A stretch of 64,000 nt of DNA. Origin: Pseudoxanthomonas broegbernensis (GTDB lineage: Bacteria > Pseudomonadota > Gammaproteobacteria > Xanthomonadales > Xanthomonadaceae). The notes beneath the pieces are model-generated. The model was given only the letters and a program-made list of their open reading frames with translations. It was not told where the DNA came from and searched no databases. A program made the position numbers and the translations under genes. Within the stretch, counting starts at the first letter, position 1. Each line of letters opens with the position of its first letter. Location of the stretch: the NCBI RefSeq assembly GCF_014202435.1, contig NZ_JACHGU010000003.1, forward strand, positions 310,001-374,000, read 5' to 3'. Of this stretch, positions 1 to 9,141 are shown one piece after another.

Positions 1-66
1 GCATCCGCCGCCTGACCGGCCGCCCGCGCCGGTTCCGCCCCGCTCCTATCCGGTAGCCTCCTCCCG

Positions 67-651
67 ATGTCGAACCTGCTGATTTCCGAAGTCCTCGAAA
101 AGTCCGACCTGCTGGTCGACCGCCCCGCCCTCGACGCGGCCATCGCCCGCATCGCCGACGCCATCGCCCGCGACTACATCGGCGACGTGCCGGCCGACCG
201 CCTCGGCGACAGCTTCGTGCCGGTGTTCCTGACGGTGATGCACGGCGGCCTGCCGTTCGCCGGGCAGTTGGCGCTGGAACTGGGCGCGCGCGGCCTGGAC
301 CTGCAGTTCGACTACCTGCACGCCACCCGCTACCGCGGCCAGAACCAGGGCGGCGAACTGGTATGGAAGCACCGCCCCGCCACCTCGCTGTACGGGCGCC
401 GGGTGCTGATCGCCGACGACATCCTCGACGAGGGCCACACCCTGGCCGAGGTGGGCCGCTGGTGCCTCGAGCAGGGCGCCACCGACGTGCGCATCGCCAC
501 CCTCGCCGTGAAGGACCACGACCGCTGCGTGGAAGGCGTGCGCGCCGACTACGTGGGCGTGCACGTGCCCGACCGCTACGTGTTCGGCTTCGGCATGGAC
601 TACCACGAGCAGGGCCGCAACCTGCCGGCCATCTACGCGCTGCGGGAATGA
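67..651 (+). CDS. hpt: hypoxanthine(-guanine) phosphoribosyltransferase
   Basis: Purine-salvage phosphoribosyltransferase that joins hypoxanthine or guanine to PRPP to give IMP or GMP in the cytoplasm. The 194-residue protein has the usual family length. The PRPP-binding loop is visible at about residues 113-125 (VLIADDILDEGHT, paired acidic residues followed by EGHT), and a type I PRTase hydrophobic core precedes it. The ATG has no clear Shine-Dalgarno sequence. The next gene, mtiP, follows 52 bases downstream on the same strand. That enzyme releases hypoxanthine, so the pair forms a coherent salvage unit: MtiP makes the base and Hpt recaptures it. The exact base preference (hypoxanthine versus guanine) cannot be read from sequence. 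Confidence 0.93.
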   Translation: MSNLLISEVLEKSDLLVDRPALDAAIARIADAIARDYIGDVPADRLGDSFVPVFLTVMHGGLPFAGQLALELGARGLDLQFDYLHATRYRGQNQGGELVWKHRPATSLYGRRVLIADDILDEGHTLAEVGRWCLEQGATDVRIATLAVKDHDRCVEGVRADYVGVHVPDRYVFGFGMDYHEQGRNLPAIYALRE

Positions 652-703
652 CCGGCGCCGGCTTCCCGCCCGTTCCCTCGTCGCCTTCCCGGAGCATCGC
701 CGC

Positions 704-1447
704 ATGAGTTCCATCGACCTGGCCGTCATCGGCGGCACCGGCGTCTACCGCCTGGCCGCGCTGGCGGACGTGGAGACGCGCCACCTCGAAACCCCCTATG
801 GCGCGCCCTCCGGGCCGCTGCGCATCGGCCGCATCGGCGATGCCCGGGTGGCCTTCCTCGCCCGCCACGGCGAGGGCCACGCGCTGCCGCCGCACCGGGT
901 CAACTACCGCGCCAACCTGCGTGCGCTGAAGGACACCGGCGCGCGCCGGGTGCTGGCGCTGAACACCGTCGGCGGCATCACCGGAGCCTATGGCCCGCGC
1001 GTGCTGGCCTGCCCGGACCAGTTGATCGACTACACCTGGGGCCGCGAATCGACCTTCTGGGACGGCGAAGGCGAACCGCTGCACGTGGATTTCGGCCACC
1101 CCTACGCCCCGGCGTTCCGGCAGGCGGTGCTGGCCGCCGCCCGGGCCGCCGGCGTGCCCGTGGTCGATGGCGGCTGCTATGGCGCCACCCAGGGCCCGCG
1201 CCTGGAGACCAACGCCGAGATCGCGCGCATGCGCCGCGACGGCTGCGACCTGGTCGGCATGACCGGCATGCCCGAGGCCGGGCTGGCCCGCGAGTTGGGC
1301 CTGGACTACGCCTGCCTGGCGATCGTGGCCAACTGGGCCGCCGGCTGCGCCGACGCCGGCGAGATCACCCTGGCCGAAGTGCTGGACAACGTGGCCGCGG
1401 CATCGGCCGGCCTGCCGCACCTGGTGGAGCGGCTGGCCCGGGGCTGA
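704..1447 (+). CDS. mtiP: S-methyl-5'-thioinosine phosphorylase
   Basis: Purine nucleoside phosphorylase-superfamily enzyme (247 residues) that splits 5'-methylthioinosine with phosphate into hypoxanthine and 5-methylthioribose-1-phosphate, part of methylthioadenosine recycling in pseudomonads and xanthomonads. Visible family signatures are the N-terminal phosphate loop GGTGVY (about residues 10-15), the central [11 protein letters not shown] block and [14 protein letters not shown]. In the base-binding loop the sequence reads VANWAAGC, with Asn where adenine-specific MTA phosphorylases carry Asp. This favours a 6-oxopurine substrate, so I call MtiP rather than MtnP. It lies directly after hpt, which can reuse the hypoxanthine released. 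Start ATG at 704 is preceded by CCGGAGC. Confidence 0.85.
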   Translation: MSSIDLAVIGGTGVYRLAALADVETRHLETPYGAPSGPLRIGRIGDARVAFLARHGEGHALPPHRVNYRANLRALKDTGARRVLALNTVGGITGAYGPRVLACPDQLIDYTWGRESTFWDGEGEPLHVDFGHPYAPAFRQAVLAAARAAGVPVVDGGCYGATQGPRLETNAEIARMRRDGCDLVGMTGMPEAGLARELGLDYACLAIVANWAAGCADAGEITLAEVLDNVAAASAGLPHLVERLARG

Positions 1448-1502
1448 GCGGCGGGGCCGGCCGGGTTACCGGTAACGCCGGAAACCGATGCGGCGGCGCG
1501 CA

Positions 1503-1531
1503 TTGTCAGCCGCCGTCTGGCTTTGCATACT
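1503..1531 (+). promoter_or_regulatory. putative sigma-70 promoter of cold-shock gene
   Basis: TTGTCA (1503-1508) and CATACT (1526-1531) are separated by exactly 17 bases and lie about 55 bases before the cold-shock ATG. Each box differs from consensus by one or two bases. A perfect palindrome GTTACCGGTAAC (1465-1476) sits just upstream of the -35 box. Confidence 0.5.
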
Positions 1532-1584
1532 CGCGACGCGGCGGCTCGCCGCACTTCCGTCAAACGCAAGGACTACGCAGCATC

Positions 1585-1791
1585 ATGGCCAACGGTACCG
1601 TCAAGTGGTTCAACGACGCCAAGGGATTCGGCTTCATCTCGCCGGAAGACGGCAGCGCGGACGTGTTCGCGCACTTTTCCGCGATCAACTCGAAGGGTTT
1701 CCGGTCGTTGAAGGAAGGCCAGCGTGTGAGCTACGAGGTGACCCAGGGCCCGAAGGGCGCACAGGCTTCCAACATCACCCCGCTCGACTGA
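1585..1791 (+). CDS. cold-shock protein, CspA family
   Basis: Small (68 residues) single cold-shock-domain protein that binds single-stranded RNA/DNA and acts as an RNA chaperone. The RNP1-type motif KGFGFI and RNP2-type VFAHF are intact, as is the start NGTVKWFND. It has its own promoter-like boxes upstream and a strong intrinsic terminator 28 bases after the stop, so it is probably monocistronic. A second, divergent paralogue lies at 9709-9918. Whether this copy is cold-induced or constitutive cannot be told; its short leader (about 50 bases) argues against a long cspA-type thermosensor. Confidence 0.95.
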   Translation: MANGTVKWFNDAKGFGFISPEDGSADVFAHFSAINSKGFRSLKEGQRVSYEVTQGPKGAQASNITPLD

Positions 1792-1818
1792 TCCCACCCG
1801 GACCGTCGCGCTTGGGAA

Positions 1819-1844
1819 CCCCGCCGCGAGGCGGGGTTTTTTTT
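1819..1844 (+). terminator. intrinsic terminator of cold-shock gene
   Basis: Perfect 7-bp stem CCCCGCC/GGCGGGG with a GCGA tetraloop, followed immediately by eight T residues (1837-1844). A textbook Rho-independent terminator for the gene ending at 1791. Confidence 0.95.
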
Positions 1845-1918
1845 GTTCCGCCGGGCGCGGCCGAACGAACACCGCTTGCCTCGGTGAGGTGGCGCCAGCC
1901 ACGCCGGACCGGACCGGC

Positions 1919-2551
1919 TCAACGCGGCGGACGCTCCATCTCCACCCACCCCCGCACCGTGGGCCGCTGCCATTGGCGCCGGGCGTAGCCGGCCAGCTTC
2001 GGCGGCACCGGGTCGTCGTTGAGCACGAGCCGGTTGAGCATGATCGCCAGGTCCAGGTCGACGATGCTCCATTGCCCGAACAGCGCTTCGTCGCCATTCG
2101 CCAGCAACCGGCCCGCGACGAAGAACAGCTTGTCCGCCGCCTCGCGCGCCTGCGCCGAGAGCGGCGCGGCGACCGGCCCGTAGAACACCACCTCGGTGGA
2201 GCGCTCCTGCCGGATCGGCATCAGGTCGGTCCGCAGCCATGCCTGGACCTGGCGCGCGCGCGCGCGCTGGCGCGGGTCGCGCGGGTACAGCGGCGTGCCC
2301 GGGAAGACCTCGTCCAGGTACTCGGCGATGGCCGAGGATTCGGACAGCGCGAAGCCGTCGTGCACCAGGGTGGGCACGCGGCCGGTCAACGACCGGTCCG
2401 CGTACGCCGGTGCGCGCTGCGCACCGCCGTCCAGGTCCAGGGTCGACAGCCCGAAGGCCAGTGCCTTCTCGTGCAGGGCCACGAACGCCTGCATGGCGAA
2501 CGGGCTGACGAACCGGGAGTCGACGTAGAGATGCAGGGAGGTCGATGTCAA
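1919..2551 (-). CDS. yfcF: glutathione S-transferase, YfcF type
   Basis: GST-fold protein of 210 residues that closely resembles E. coli YfcF from end to end: LHLYVDSRFVSP at the N-terminus, LSESSAIAEYLDEVFPG, QAWLRTDLMPIRQER, NRLVLNDD. The Ser at position 16 (VSP) matches the active-site Ser of YfcF. YfcF-type GSTs have peroxidase and disulfide-reductase activity with glutathione. I chose a TTG start at 2551 because AGGAGA lies 7 bases upstream and the protein then begins where YfcF does; the longer frame reading back to 2932 runs into the alpha-2-macroglobulin gene. A GC-rich hairpin at 2571-2596 separates it from that gene. Confidence 0.87.
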   Translation of the reverse strand: MTSTSLHLYVDSRFVSPFAMQAFVALHEKALAFGLSTLDLDGGAQRAPAYADRSLTGRVPTLVHDGFALSESSAIAEYLDEVFPGTPLYPRDPRQRARARQVQAWLRTDLMPIRQERSTEVVFYGPVAAPLSAQAREAADKLFFVAGRLLANGDEALFGQWSIVDLDLAIMLNRLVLNDDPVPPKLAGYARRQWQRPTVRGWVEMERPPR

Positions 2552-2570
2552 GGCAGGTCTCCTGGTGTTC

Positions 2571-2596
2571 GCCCGCCCGCCGCGAGGCGGGCGGGC
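2571..2596. other. strong GC-rich hairpin between alpha-2-macroglobulin and GST genes
   Basis: Perfect 11-bp stem GCCCGCCCGCC/GGCGGGCGGGC with a GCGA tetraloop. There is no T-run on either strand, so it is not a classical terminator. It could act as a transcript-stability element or Rho-linked barrier after the macroglobulin gene. Confidence 0.6.
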
Positions 2597-2657
2597 ATCG
2601 ATGGTCCCGGCGCGCGCGCCCGGGCGCCGGCGGCACGCGTCGCGGACGGCCCGGCGC

Positions 2658-5600
2658 TCAGGGCTGGACCACCGTGATCTGCGCCGGACGCGATACGCCG
2701 GTGCCTCGCAGGGTGGGCTGGTACATGTCCTCGGCCTGCGGCGGCGGCACCACGTAGGTCCCCGGGGTGACCGCGCGCGCCAGGTAGAACAGGCGCGCGG
2801 TCCCCCGTGCGCGCAGCGACAGCGCCGCCACGTAGCGGTCGTCACGATACTCCTCGTGGCGCAGGTCGGCCGCCCCCGAGCGTTCGGACAGCGACACGCC
2901 CTCGATCTCCACGCCGTCCCATTGCGCGCCATCGCCCAGGTTGAGGTTTTCCGCCTCCAGGCCCGCCGGCAGCAGGTCGGTGACCAGGGCGTCGGGCATC
3001 GACGCCTCCGCCTGCACGGTCAGGCGCACGACCAGCACCTGGCCTTCCTTGAGCGTGCCGCCCTTCCACGGCTTGCCGTCGGGCAGGAACCAGTCGCGCA
3101 CGATGCCGACCCGGCGCGTGTCCTCGGCCGGGGGCTGGCGCGGGATGCCGGCCACCTCCACGCTGGCGAAGAACGGGCCGCCCTCCGGCTCGAAGCGCAC
3201 CCCGGCCGACAGCGCGGCCGCGTCCAGGCGGCGGGCGAAGGCGCCGGCCGGCTCCACCGCCAGTGCCTCCCCGCCGGCCAGGTAGCGGCCGGCGACCTTG
3301 CGGCCGTCGCCCGCCTCCAGCGCCCTGCCCAGCCGCGCCAGCGCCATCTGTTCCTGGGTGCTCAGCCACAGGCGGTCGCCGCCGTCGCGCCGCGCCTGCA
3401 GCGCGCGGGCCAGGTCCAGGGCGCGCGCGTCGTACTTGGCATCGGCATGGCCGCGTTCGTGCAGCAGGGCGATCATCAATGCGTCGTCGCGGATGCGGCT
3501 GCTGTAGTCGCCCAGGTAGGCCGGCCGCTTGTCCGGATCGCGGGCGAAGCCGTCGGCGATCGCGGCCGCGCCGCGCTTGCCGTCGCCCTGCATGGCCAGG
3601 GCCAGGCCCAGTTGCACCAGCGGCAGGCCGGTCAGGCTGTTGTCCTTCTCCTGGTCGTACAGGGCGCGCAGGGTGCCCAGCGGCGCGCGGTTGACCCGCG
3701 CCAGCACATAGCCGGCGTAGGCGCGGTTGGCGAAGCGCAGGTGCTCGCGCCGGTCGCGCCCGTAGAACTGCGGGCCGCCGGAAAGCAGATCCTCGGACAG
3801 GCGGTCCAGCGCCTTCTGCAGCACGCCCTCGGGCACGGCGAAGCCGGCCTCGCGCGCGTCGAGCAGGAAGTCGGCGACGTACGGCGTCAGCGCCGGTTCG
3901 GTGCCGCCGCCCTGGCCGCCCCACATGGAGAAGTGGCCGCTGCCGGACTGCATCGCCGCCAGGCGGCCGAACGCGCCTTCCAGCCGCGCCCGCCGCGCGG
4001 CCGGATCCAGCACCGGCCCCCCCAGGCGCTGCGCGTTCTGCGGGTCCAGGACCAGTGCCGCGTAGCCCTTGCTGGCGGTCTGCTCGGCGCAGCCATAGGG
4101 ATAGTCGAGCAGGCCCCGCAGCGCGCTGGCGAAGGGAATCGGAGGCGTGGCCGTCACCCGCAGGTGCGCGTTCACCGTGTCCGCGATCAGGCCCTCGGCC
4201 AGCCCCGCGTCCAGCACCAGCGGCGTGCCATCCTCCAGCACCCGCGTCTGCGTGCGCAGCACCGACGGCCAGGCCGCGCGCACCGGCAGTTCGTAGCGGC
4301 GGTCCACCGCGTAGCCGCCGCCGTCCACGCGCACGCGCACCTTGGCCACCGCGTGGCCGGGCAATGCGGCAAGGGGGAACTCGAGCGTGGCCTTGGCGCC
4401 GTCGTCCAGGCGCAGGCCGCGCTCGCCCTCGCCTACCGACAGCGGCCCCTCGCCTTCCACGCGCACCCGGAACCCGCCCGCCGAACCGCTGAAGTTCTGC
4501 ACGTCCAGGCTGACCGTGGCGCGGTCGCCCGGCGCCATCACCCGCGGCATCCCGGCCTCGGCCACCACCGGCGCGCGCACCAGCACCTCGGCGTCGCGCT
4601 TGCCGTAGCGGTCGCCCGAATACACCAGCGCCGACAGGCGCAGGGTCCCGTTGAAGTCCGGCAGGGGCAGCTTCAGCCGCGCGTTGCCCTGCGCGTCCAG
4701 CGCCACCGGGCCGGAGAACAGGTCCACGGTCTGCACCCGCGCGGTCGGCCGCCGCGCCTGCGGCAGCGCCTCCAGCGCCATGTCGCCGCCGAAGCGCAGC
4801 CGCGCGCTGCCGCCGGCGAAGCTCTCGATCACCCGCCCGTAGACGTCGTAGGCGTCGGTGGCCAGGCGCCGCTGGGCGAAGAAATGCGCGGCCGCGTCCG
4901 GCACCGGGAACCGGGTGATGTTGAGGATGCCCACGTCCACCGCCGAGACGGTGACATGCGCCTCCTGCCCGGCCAGTTGCGGCACGCTCACCGTCACCGG
5001 CAGTGCCTGCTGCGGGCGCGTCTGCGCGGGTGCCTTCAGGCCCACCGCCACGCGCCGGTCCTCGCGCCGCATCGGCACGTGGACCACGCCCACCGCCCGC
5101 GCCGGGGTGACCTGGCGGGTGGCCGAGCCGCCGCGGAACACCAGCGCGGTCACGTATACGTCGTGCCGTTCCCAGTCCTGGGTCACCGGGATCTCGAAGG
5201 TGCCGGCCACCTTGCCCTGCGCGCCGCGCAGCTCGATGTCCTGCACGTACAGCAGGCGGTCGGTTTCCACCAGCAGCACGCCGCGCCCCGCGTGCGGCGG
5301 GGTCACCGTCACCTTGAGCGTGTCGCCGGCACGGTAGCCGGTGCGGTCCAGGGCCAGCTTGACCTTGTCCGGGCGCGCGTCGGGGCCGCGGTTGTCGTCG
5401 CCCCAGCTCCAGCCGGCACGGAACGGGTAGCGCATGGTCAGGCCGGTGGCCGGATCGAGCACGTCCACCCGGTACTCGCCCCATTCCACCGCGAAGTCGA
5501 AGCGCGCGGCACTGGCGCCGGCGTCCACGCTGCGCGTTTCCACGTTCTCGAAGCGGCGGGTGAAGTCGTAGTCCCAGCCGCCGCCGTCGTCGTAGCGCCA

Positions 5601-7634
5601 GTGGTAGTCGCGCAGTTCGCGCACCAGCGTGACCTGCAGTCCCTGCGCCGGCTGCGGCGCGCCCTGCGCGTCCACCCGCACCAGCTCGAAGCGCGCACGG
5701 GCGTTGGCGTCGGCGCCATCGTCGGCGTCGAACAGCGGGCGCACGCCCACCAGCGCCGGCGCCGGCCACAGCACGCGCTGCAGGCTGCGGTTGACCGGGC
5801 GACCGCCGCTCTCGTGCACGCTGCCGGCCACGGTCACCGTCACCGGGGTGGCGGCCTTGGCCGCTTCCTCGGGCAGCGCCAGCTTGGCATCGACGCGGCC
5901 TTGCGCGTCCAGTTCGGTGTCCAGCACATCGCGCGGGTCGGTCGGCAACTCCACGGTGGGATCGCCGAAGAAATAGCCCGGCAGGGATTCCAGCGGCCGG
6001 CGCGCCACCGCCAGGGCCATGCGCGCGGTGAAGCGGTTGCCCGCCGCCGGCGCGCCGTACAGGTAGGCCGCCTGCGCCTGCAACTGCAGCGGCTCCCCGG
6101 GCCGGAGCGTGTCCTGCGACTTCGGCGCGGCCAGGTCCAGCTTCATCCGCTCCGGCAGGAACTCCTCGATCCGCAGGGTCATGCCCTGCACCGCATCGCG
6201 CCCGGCCGGGTCGGTGCGGAACTCCACTTGCCAGCGCCCGGTCGGCGCGTCCTCCGGGATCGCCTGCTCGAACGCGTACTGGCCCTGCGCGCGCGCCTCC
6301 AGCCGGGTCTCCAGGAACACCCGCCCGTCCGGCCGCTTCAGCCGCAGGAACAGCGGCTGGGCCTTGCCGTCGCCGTCCTTGCCCGGGGCGGGTGCCGGCA
6401 GGGCGCGGCCGTCGCCGTCGCGCAGCAGCGCGAAGATGCGCACGGTCTCGCCCGGCCGGTACAGGTCGCGGCCGGACCAGGCGAACACGTCGAAGTCCGC
6501 CTGCGCGCGCCCGCCCACCGCGAACTCGGAAAGATCCAGCGCCGGCTGGTTGAACGGCAGCAGCGACACGTCCTTGCCGCGCCGCGCCACCAGCACCTGG
6601 GCGGCGTCGAGGCGATGGTCCAGCAGGGCGTTGCCGTTGGCGTCGGTGGCCGACTTCAGCGTGGCCTCGCCTCCGGCGTCCAGCACCCGCAGTTCCACGC
6701 CTTTCAGCGGCTGGCCGTCGTGCAGGGAGGCGGCGTGCACGTACAGCGTGTCGCGGTAGGCGCGCGCATGCAGGCCGATGTCGCTGACGGTGAAGAAGGC
6801 GGTGTCGTACTGGTCGGCGAACTGCCCGACCCGGCGCAGCACCGCGAAGTACAGCCCCGGCTGCTGCAGCTCGGCGATCTCCTGCACCGGCAGGTAGTTG
6901 AGCACGCGCTCGTTGCGCTCGCCGCCCAGGACGAAGCGGTTGAGGTAGACCGGCTCGGCCATCTTGCGCAGCGGCACGTGCTCGCCGTAGCTGCGGTCCA
7001 GCTCCCAGCCGCTGCGCTGGCCGCCGCGCTGGTACTCGGAGAAGAAGCGCGGCAGCTCGTCCTCGCGCACGCGCAGGAATTCCACGTCCACTTCCGGCAC
7101 GTTGACCGACACCACCGGCAGGCCCCGGCTCTCGCGCGCCGGCAGCACGCTGCCCTGCGAGGCGAAGCCGGCCACCGGGTCCAGCTCGCCGGTGTGCACG
7201 GTCTTCTCCAGCGCCTGCTCCAGGCGGCTGCCGTCGGCGGCGACCAGGCCGGCGGCCACGGTCACGGTGTAGTCGCGCGCCGGTTCGACGTAGGGATAGC
7301 GCAGGATGCGGCCATCGTCCGAGAGCGACCAGCCGCTGCCGTCCGTGCCGGCCGGCTCCACCTTCAGCAGGCTGTCGAAGTCCTGGGTGCCGACCAGCGG
7401 CCGCGAGAACTCCAGGGCCAGGGCCAGGCGCCCGTCGGCCTGGTCGGGCCAGGCGCGCACCAGTGCGAAACCGGTCACTTCCTCGCGCTGGGCCTGGAGC
7501 TTCTCGCCGCCGGCCTGCGGCAACTGCCCGCCCGGGTCGCGCCGGCAGCCGGAGGCCAGCATCGCCGCCAGCACGAGCAACACCGCCATCCCGCGCACCA
7601 GCCCCGTCCCGCTCCCGCCCGTCGCCATCCGCAT
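2658..7634 (-). CDS. alpha-2-macroglobulin family lipoprotein
   Basis: Very large (1658 residues) periplasmic protease trap of the bacterial alpha-2-macroglobulin (YfhM-like) family. The N-terminus is a lipoprotein signal (LLVLAAMLASGC, Cys near residue 30), so it is probably anchored to a membrane facing the periplasm. Many MG-type beta domains follow. The thioester site is intact: YPYGCAEQTASKGY with Cys at about residue 1182 forming the internal thioester with the Gln of CAEQ, typical of the colonization-type A2M that covalently captures attacking proteases. C-terminal thioester-helix and receptor-like domains complete it. In many proteobacteria the gene sits next to pbpC (penicillin-binding protein 1C); no pbpC is beside it here. 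Confidence 0.93.
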   Translation of the reverse strand: MRMATGGSGTGLVRGMAVLLVLAAMLASGCRRDPGGQLPQAGGEKLQAQREEVTGFALVRAWPDQADGRLALALEFSRPLVGTQDFDSLLKVEPAGTDGSGWSLSDDGRILRYPYVEPARDYTVTVAAGLVAADGSRLEQALEKTVHTGELDPVAGFASQGSVLPARESRGLPVVSVNVPEVDVEFLRVREDELPRFFSEYQRGGQRSGWELDRSYGEHVPLRKMAEPVYLNRFVLGGERNERVLNYLPVQEIAELQQPGLYFAVLRRVGQFADQYDTAFFTVSDIGLHARAYRDTLYVHAASLHDGQPLKGVELRVLDAGGEATLKSATDANGNALLDHRLDAAQVLVARRGKDVSLLPFNQPALDLSEFAVGGRAQADFDVFAWSGRDLYRPGETVRIFALLRDGDGRALPAPAPGKDGDGKAQPLFLRLKRPDGRVFLETRLEARAQGQYAFEQAIPEDAPTGRWQVEFRTDPAGRDAVQGMTLRIEEFLPERMKLDLAAPKSQDTLRPGEPLQLQAQAAYLYGAPAAGNRFTARMALAVARRPLESLPGYFFGDPTVELPTDPRDVLDTELDAQGRVDAKLALPEEAAKAATPVTVTVAGSVHESGGRPVNRSLQRVLWPAPALVGVRPLFDADDGADANARARFELVRVDAQGAPQPAQGLQVTLVRELRDYHWRYDDGGGWDYDFTRRFENVETRSVDAGASAARFDFAVEWGEYRVDVLDPATGLTMRYPFRAGWSWGDDNRGPDARPDKVKLALDRTGYRAGDTLKVTVTPPHAGRGVLLVETDRLLYVQDIELRGAQGKVAGTFEIPVTQDWERHDVYVTALVFRGGSATRQVTPARAVGVVHVPMRREDRRVAVGLKAPAQTRPQQALPVTVSVPQLAGQEAHVTVSAVDVGILNITRFPVPDAAAHFFAQRRLATDAYDVYGRVIESFAGGSARLRFGGDMALEALPQARRPTARVQTVDLFSGPVALDAQGNARLKLPLPDFNGTLRLSALVYSGDRYGKRDAEVLVRAPVVAEAGMPRVMAPGDRATVSLDVQNFSGSAGGFRVRVEGEGPLSVGEGERGLRLDDGAKATLEFPLAALPGHAVAKVRVRVDGGGYAVDRRYELPVRAAWPSVLRTQTRVLEDGTPLVLDAGLAEGLIADTVNAHLRVTATPPIPFASALRGLLDYPYGCAEQTASKGYAALVLDPQNAQRLGGPVLDPAARRARLEGAFGRLAAMQSGSGHFSMWGGQGGGTEPALTPYVADFLLDAREAGFAVPEGVLQKALDRLSEDLLSGGPQFYGRDRREHLRFANRAYAGYVLARVNRAPLGTLRALYDQEKDNSLTGLPLVQLGLALAMQGDGKRGAAAIADGFARDPDKRPAYLGDYSSRIRDDALMIALLHERGHADAKYDARALDLARALQARRDGGDRLWLSTQEQMALARLGRALEAGDGRKVAGRYLAGGEALAVEPAGAFARRLDAAALSAGVRFEPEGGPFFASVEVAGIPRQPPAEDTRRVGIVRDWFLPDGKPWKGGTLKEGQVLVVRLTVQAEASMPDALVTDLLPAGLEAENLNLGDGAQWDGVEIEGVSLSERSGAADLRHEEYRDDRYVAALSLRARGTARLFYLARAVTPGTYVVPPPQAEDMYQPTLRGTGVSRPAQITVVQP

Positions 7635-7676
7635 GCGCCCGCGCTCCGATCCATGATGGGCGCAGTATAGGGCGGG

Positions 7677-8483
7677 CTACGCGGAAGGACGCGGCCTGAG
7701 CAGCATCTCCAGCGCCTTGCCGGCGGCGGCGAAGGCGAAGGCGCCGGTGACGTGCGTGGCCGCGCCCAGGCCCGCGCCGCAGTCCAGCTTCAGTGCCGCA
7801 TCCGCGCCCAGCGCCGGGCGCAGCCCGCAGACGCTGCCGTCGGCCTGCGGATACTTCACGTTCTCCAGCGAATACACCGCCGGCACGCCGAAGTAGCGCT
7901 TCGGCGTCTTCGGGAAATTGAACTCGCCGCGCAGCTTCTTGCGCACCAGCGCCAGCATCGCGTCGTGCTCGGTGCGCGAGAGGTCGCGCACCCGGACCAG
8001 GGTCGGGTCGGTGCGGCCGCCGGCGGAGCCGACGGTGAGCACCGGCTGCTTGCGCCGCCGGCACCAGGCGATGGCCTCCACCTTGGAGCGGAAGCTGTCG
8101 CAGGCGTCGATCACCAGGTCGAACCCCCCGCCCAGCACCTGCTCCAGGTTGCCGCCGGTGAGGAAGGCCGGCACCGGCCGCGCATCGATGGCCGGATTGA
8201 TCGCCCGGCAGCGCTCGGCCATCGCCTCCGCCTTGCCGCGGCCGTACTGCCCGGCGATGGCGGGCAACTGGCGGTTGGTGTTGGACACGCACAGGTCGTC
8301 GGCGTCGATCAGGTCCAGCGCGCCCACCGCCGAGCGCGCCAGCGCCTCGGCCACCCAGGAGCCCACGCCGCCCAGGCCGACCACGGCCACGCGCCGCGCC
8401 GCCAGCCGTTCCACCGCGCCGCGGCCGTACAGCCGGTCGATACCGGCGAAGCGCTCGTGCAAGGTCCCGTCCATCGTCCGCAT
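7677..8483 (-). CDS. tcdA: tRNA threonylcarbamoyladenosine dehydratase
   Basis: E1-like ThiF/MoeB-fold enzyme (268 residues) that uses ATP to cyclise t6A37 to ct6A37 in tRNAs. It shows the Rossmann nucleotide loop VAVVGLGGVGSWVAEAL (about residues 32-48), DACDSFRSK, and the TcdA-type stretch FNFPKTPKRYFGVPAVYS with LRPALGADAALK. MoeB/ThiF zinc-cysteine motifs are absent, as in TcdA (CsdL/YgdL). I start at ATG 8483; an in-frame ATG three codons later (8474) is an equal candidate because neither has a clear ribosome-binding site. The gene ends 43 bases from the 5' end of the macroglobulin gene, same strand. Confidence 0.9.
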   Translation of the reverse strand: MRTMDGTLHERFAGIDRLYGRGAVERLAARRVAVVGLGGVGSWVAEALARSAVGALDLIDADDLCVSNTNRQLPAIAGQYGRGKAEAMAERCRAINPAIDARPVPAFLTGGNLEQVLGGGFDLVIDACDSFRSKVEAIAWCRRRKQPVLTVGSAGGRTDPTLVRVRDLSRTEHDAMLALVRKKLRGEFNFPKTPKRYFGVPAVYSLENVKYPQADGSVCGLRPALGADAALKLDCGAGLGAATHVTGAFAFAAAGKALEMLLRPRPSA

Positions 8484-8570
8484 TCTAGCGGCGGCCCGTC
8501 GCCGCGCGCCTGTCGCCCTGGGCAGCCCAGCGCCTATCATGTCGGCCGTCACCCGCCCGGAGCCCGCCAG

Positions 8571-9005
8571 ATGGCCAGCCAGGAAACCCGCCGCCCCTCG
8601 TCCGCCGCCCGCTACCTGTTCGTGCTCCTCGCCGGGCTGGTCATCGGCGCCATCTGCACGGTGATGCTGGTGCGCGCGCTGAAGGCCAGGAGCGATCCTT
8701 TCCCCGAGGCGCTGATGCAGGTGATGGCCAGGCAGGACCGCGAGCTGCGCGCCAACGTCGCCGCCAACCGCTGCACCGCCAACGACGCCCTGCCGCGGCT
8801 GCAATCGCTGCGCGCCATGGCCAACGACGTGGAGACCGCCTTCCCCGGCCTGCGCGACGACCAGCGCTTCGCCGCCGCGGCCAGCGGCCTGCGCGCGACG
8901 CTCGACGCCACCCTGGCGGCGCCGCCACAGGACTGCGCGCAGTTGACCGCGGCGGTCGCGCGCATCGGCGAGGACTGCAAGGCCTGCCATCGCGATTTCC
9001 GCTGA
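8571..9005 (+). CDS. membrane-anchored c'-type cytochrome-like protein
   Basis: 144-residue protein with an uncleaved-looking N-terminal membrane anchor (YLFVLLAGLVIGAICTVMLVRAL, about residues 15-37), followed by a helical periplasmic domain ending in CKACHRDFR. A CxxCH haem site placed at the extreme C-terminus and followed by an Arg is the layout of cytochrome c' and relatives, which are four-helix bundles. Two further Cys residues occur in the domain. I infer covalent haem attachment and an electron-transfer or NO/O2-binding role; no close named family was recognised. The gene is divergent from tcdA with an 87-base gap. Confidence 0.65.
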   Translation: MASQETRRPSSAARYLFVLLAGLVIGAICTVMLVRALKARSDPFPEALMQVMARQDRELRANVAANRCTANDALPRLQSLRAMANDVETAFPGLRDDQRFAAAASGLRATLDATLAAPPQDCAQLTAAVARIGEDCKACHRDFR

Positions 9006-9141
9006 ACCGGCGCTGATGCCGGCGGTGCCGGCGCGGCCGGGTTGGCGCGGCGTTCACGCGGCCGGCCGGAGCATGCGCGGCATGGACGCGGCGGATTGCC
9101 CTCCCGCGCCCGCCGCTTCGGTCCCAACAAGGAGACGCGCC

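Noticed and set aside
46-738. Long minus-strand open frame covering hpt
   Set aside because: Low-complexity Val/Ala/His composition and no family resemblance; hpt on the plus strand has clear motifs.
1465-1476. Perfect 12-bp palindrome GTTACCGGTAAC before the first cold-shock gene
   Set aside because: Too short and isolated to assign as an operator; it may be part of mtiP transcript end structure.
2565-7670. A 1701-codon open frame on the plus strand opposite the alpha-2-macroglobulin gene
   Set aside because: Rich in Arg, His, Gln and Ala with no domain pattern: the usual antisense shadow of a high-GC gene. The minus strand encodes a complete, recognisable A2M.
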